A stretch of DNA of 64,000 nt from Piscinibacter sp. HJYY11. GTDB taxonomy: Bacteria > Pseudomonadota > Gammaproteobacteria > Burkholderiales > Burkholderiaceae_C. The notes beneath the pieces were generated by a model. The model was not told the origin of the DNA, ran no database searches, and saw nothing but the letters and a program-made list of their open reading frames with translations. Position 1 is the first letter of the stretch. Each line of letters begins with the position of its first letter. The stretch is taken from the NCBI RefSeq assembly GCF_016735515.1, contig NZ_JAERQZ010000001.1, positions 3,522,746 to 3,586,745 on the forward strand, written 5' to 3'. Shown piece by piece: positions 63,681 through 64,000 of this stretch. The translations under genes and the position numbers were made by a program.

Positions 63681-64000
63681 TCACAGCGGGTCGAGGTAGG
63701 GCGCCAGCGCCTGTGCCAACCACGCCATGAACACCTGCACCCGCTGCGGCAAGTTGCGCCGGTTGGCGTACAGCAGCGAGACCGGCAGCGACGGTGCCCG
63801 GTACTGCGGCATCACCTCCACCAGCATCCCCCGCGCGACCCAGGAAGCCAGCCCTGCCGCCGGCGCCTGGATCAGCCCCAGCCCTGCCACACACGCCGCC
63901 TGGTAAGCCTCGGTGCCGTTGACCGTGAGCATGCCGGCCATCGCGTGGCTGAGCACGTGGCCGTCTTGCACGTACTCCCAGCCCGAGGGTTTCGCGCCCA
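63681..64000 (-). CDS. LysR-family regulator, C-terminal part
   Basis: Only the last ~106 codons are in the window; the gene continues past base 64000 and the frame is open to the edge. The visible part, from GAKPSGWEYVQDGHV through NGTEAYQAACVAGLGLIQAP to RVQVFMAWLAQALAPYLDPL, is the end of a LysR effector-binding domain. The LPQRVQVFMAWLAQ helix is typical of the AaeR/DsdC-like subgroup that regulates neighbouring oxidoreductases or transporters. The DNA-binding domain is outside the window. It is convergent with phoD. Confidence 0.85.
   Translation of the reverse strand, partial: GAKPSGWEYVQDGHVLSHAMAGMLTVNGTEAYQAACVAGLGLIQAPAAGLASWVARGMLVEVMPQYRAPSLPVSLLYANRRNLPQRVQVFMAWLAQALAPYLDPL

Overview
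This 64 kb window is GC-rich chromosomal DNA, almost fully coding, from a betaproteobacterium. Gene content and order point to Burkholderiales, most likely the Rubrivivax/Leptothrix/Methylibium group of Sphaerotilaceae or Comamonadaceae. Evidence for this is the rsmB-DUF4390-ntrY-ntrX order with an NtrX lacking AAA+, a cyclic-nucleotide-binding gene between pilT and pilU, the rsmI/yraN/diaA/dolP cluster and GC-rich dispersed intergenic repeats. The placement is inferred from protein resemblance only. I see no CRISPR array, insertion sequence, prophage or plasmid signature.

Layout. 0-8 kb: end of a DUF2332 gene, an aromatic aminotransferase, then a leftward run comprising a secreted Cys-rich protein, a CsgG-like/DUF4384 lipoprotein, an ECF sigma factor with its anti-sigma, an Fpg/Nei glycosylase and a DISM-type diguanylate cyclase. 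8-21 kb: housekeeping and metabolism (prfC, DUF2214 protein, exported nucleosidase, ubiA, a second diguanylate cyclase, glutamate dehydrogenase, proC, LysR/tautomerase pair, GFA protein, putA, yggS). 21-25 kb: twitching motility ATPases pilT and pilU around a CNB-domain gene, then a hydroxyacid dehydrogenase gene bracketed by a near-perfect 56-bp inverted repeat. 25-32 kb: dolP, diaA, yraN, rsmI, tldD, two small secreted proteins, and aroG behind a phenylalanine-type attenuator with a Phe-rich leader peptide. 32-40 kb: cobalamin adenosyltransferase and a tightly overlapped seven-gene MoxR/DUF58/DUF4350/DUF4129/SpoIIM/RDD operon. 40-47 kb: an FAD-linked dehydrogenase, rsmB, DUF4390, ntrY, ntrX and tRNA-Phe. 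47-64 kb: stress and transport genes, a DUF1800/DUF1501 secretion pair, a large hybrid histidine kinase with an HTH-receiver partner, a chemoreceptor with a sigma-28-type promoter, YhhN, a second GFA protein, Rep helicase, PhoD phosphatase and a LysR gene running off the right edge.

How they fit together. Several signalling systems are present: two GGDEF enzymes, NtrYX, one hybrid kinase with an adjacent regulator, an orphan receiver, an ECF sigma/anti-sigma pair and a chemoreceptor. Nitrogen and proline/glutamate metabolism recur (gdh, proC, putA, ntrYX). The most informative regulatory element is the aroG attenuator (30654-30822). The clearest unexplained sequence structures are the 56-bp inverted repeats around 24492-25385 and a 30-bp in-frame tandem copy of the end of the cobalamin adenosyltransferase gene (32000-32059). 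The only stretch over 300 bases without a conventional gene, 30476-30865, holds the aroG leader and attenuator; its first ~180 bases show nothing I can interpret.
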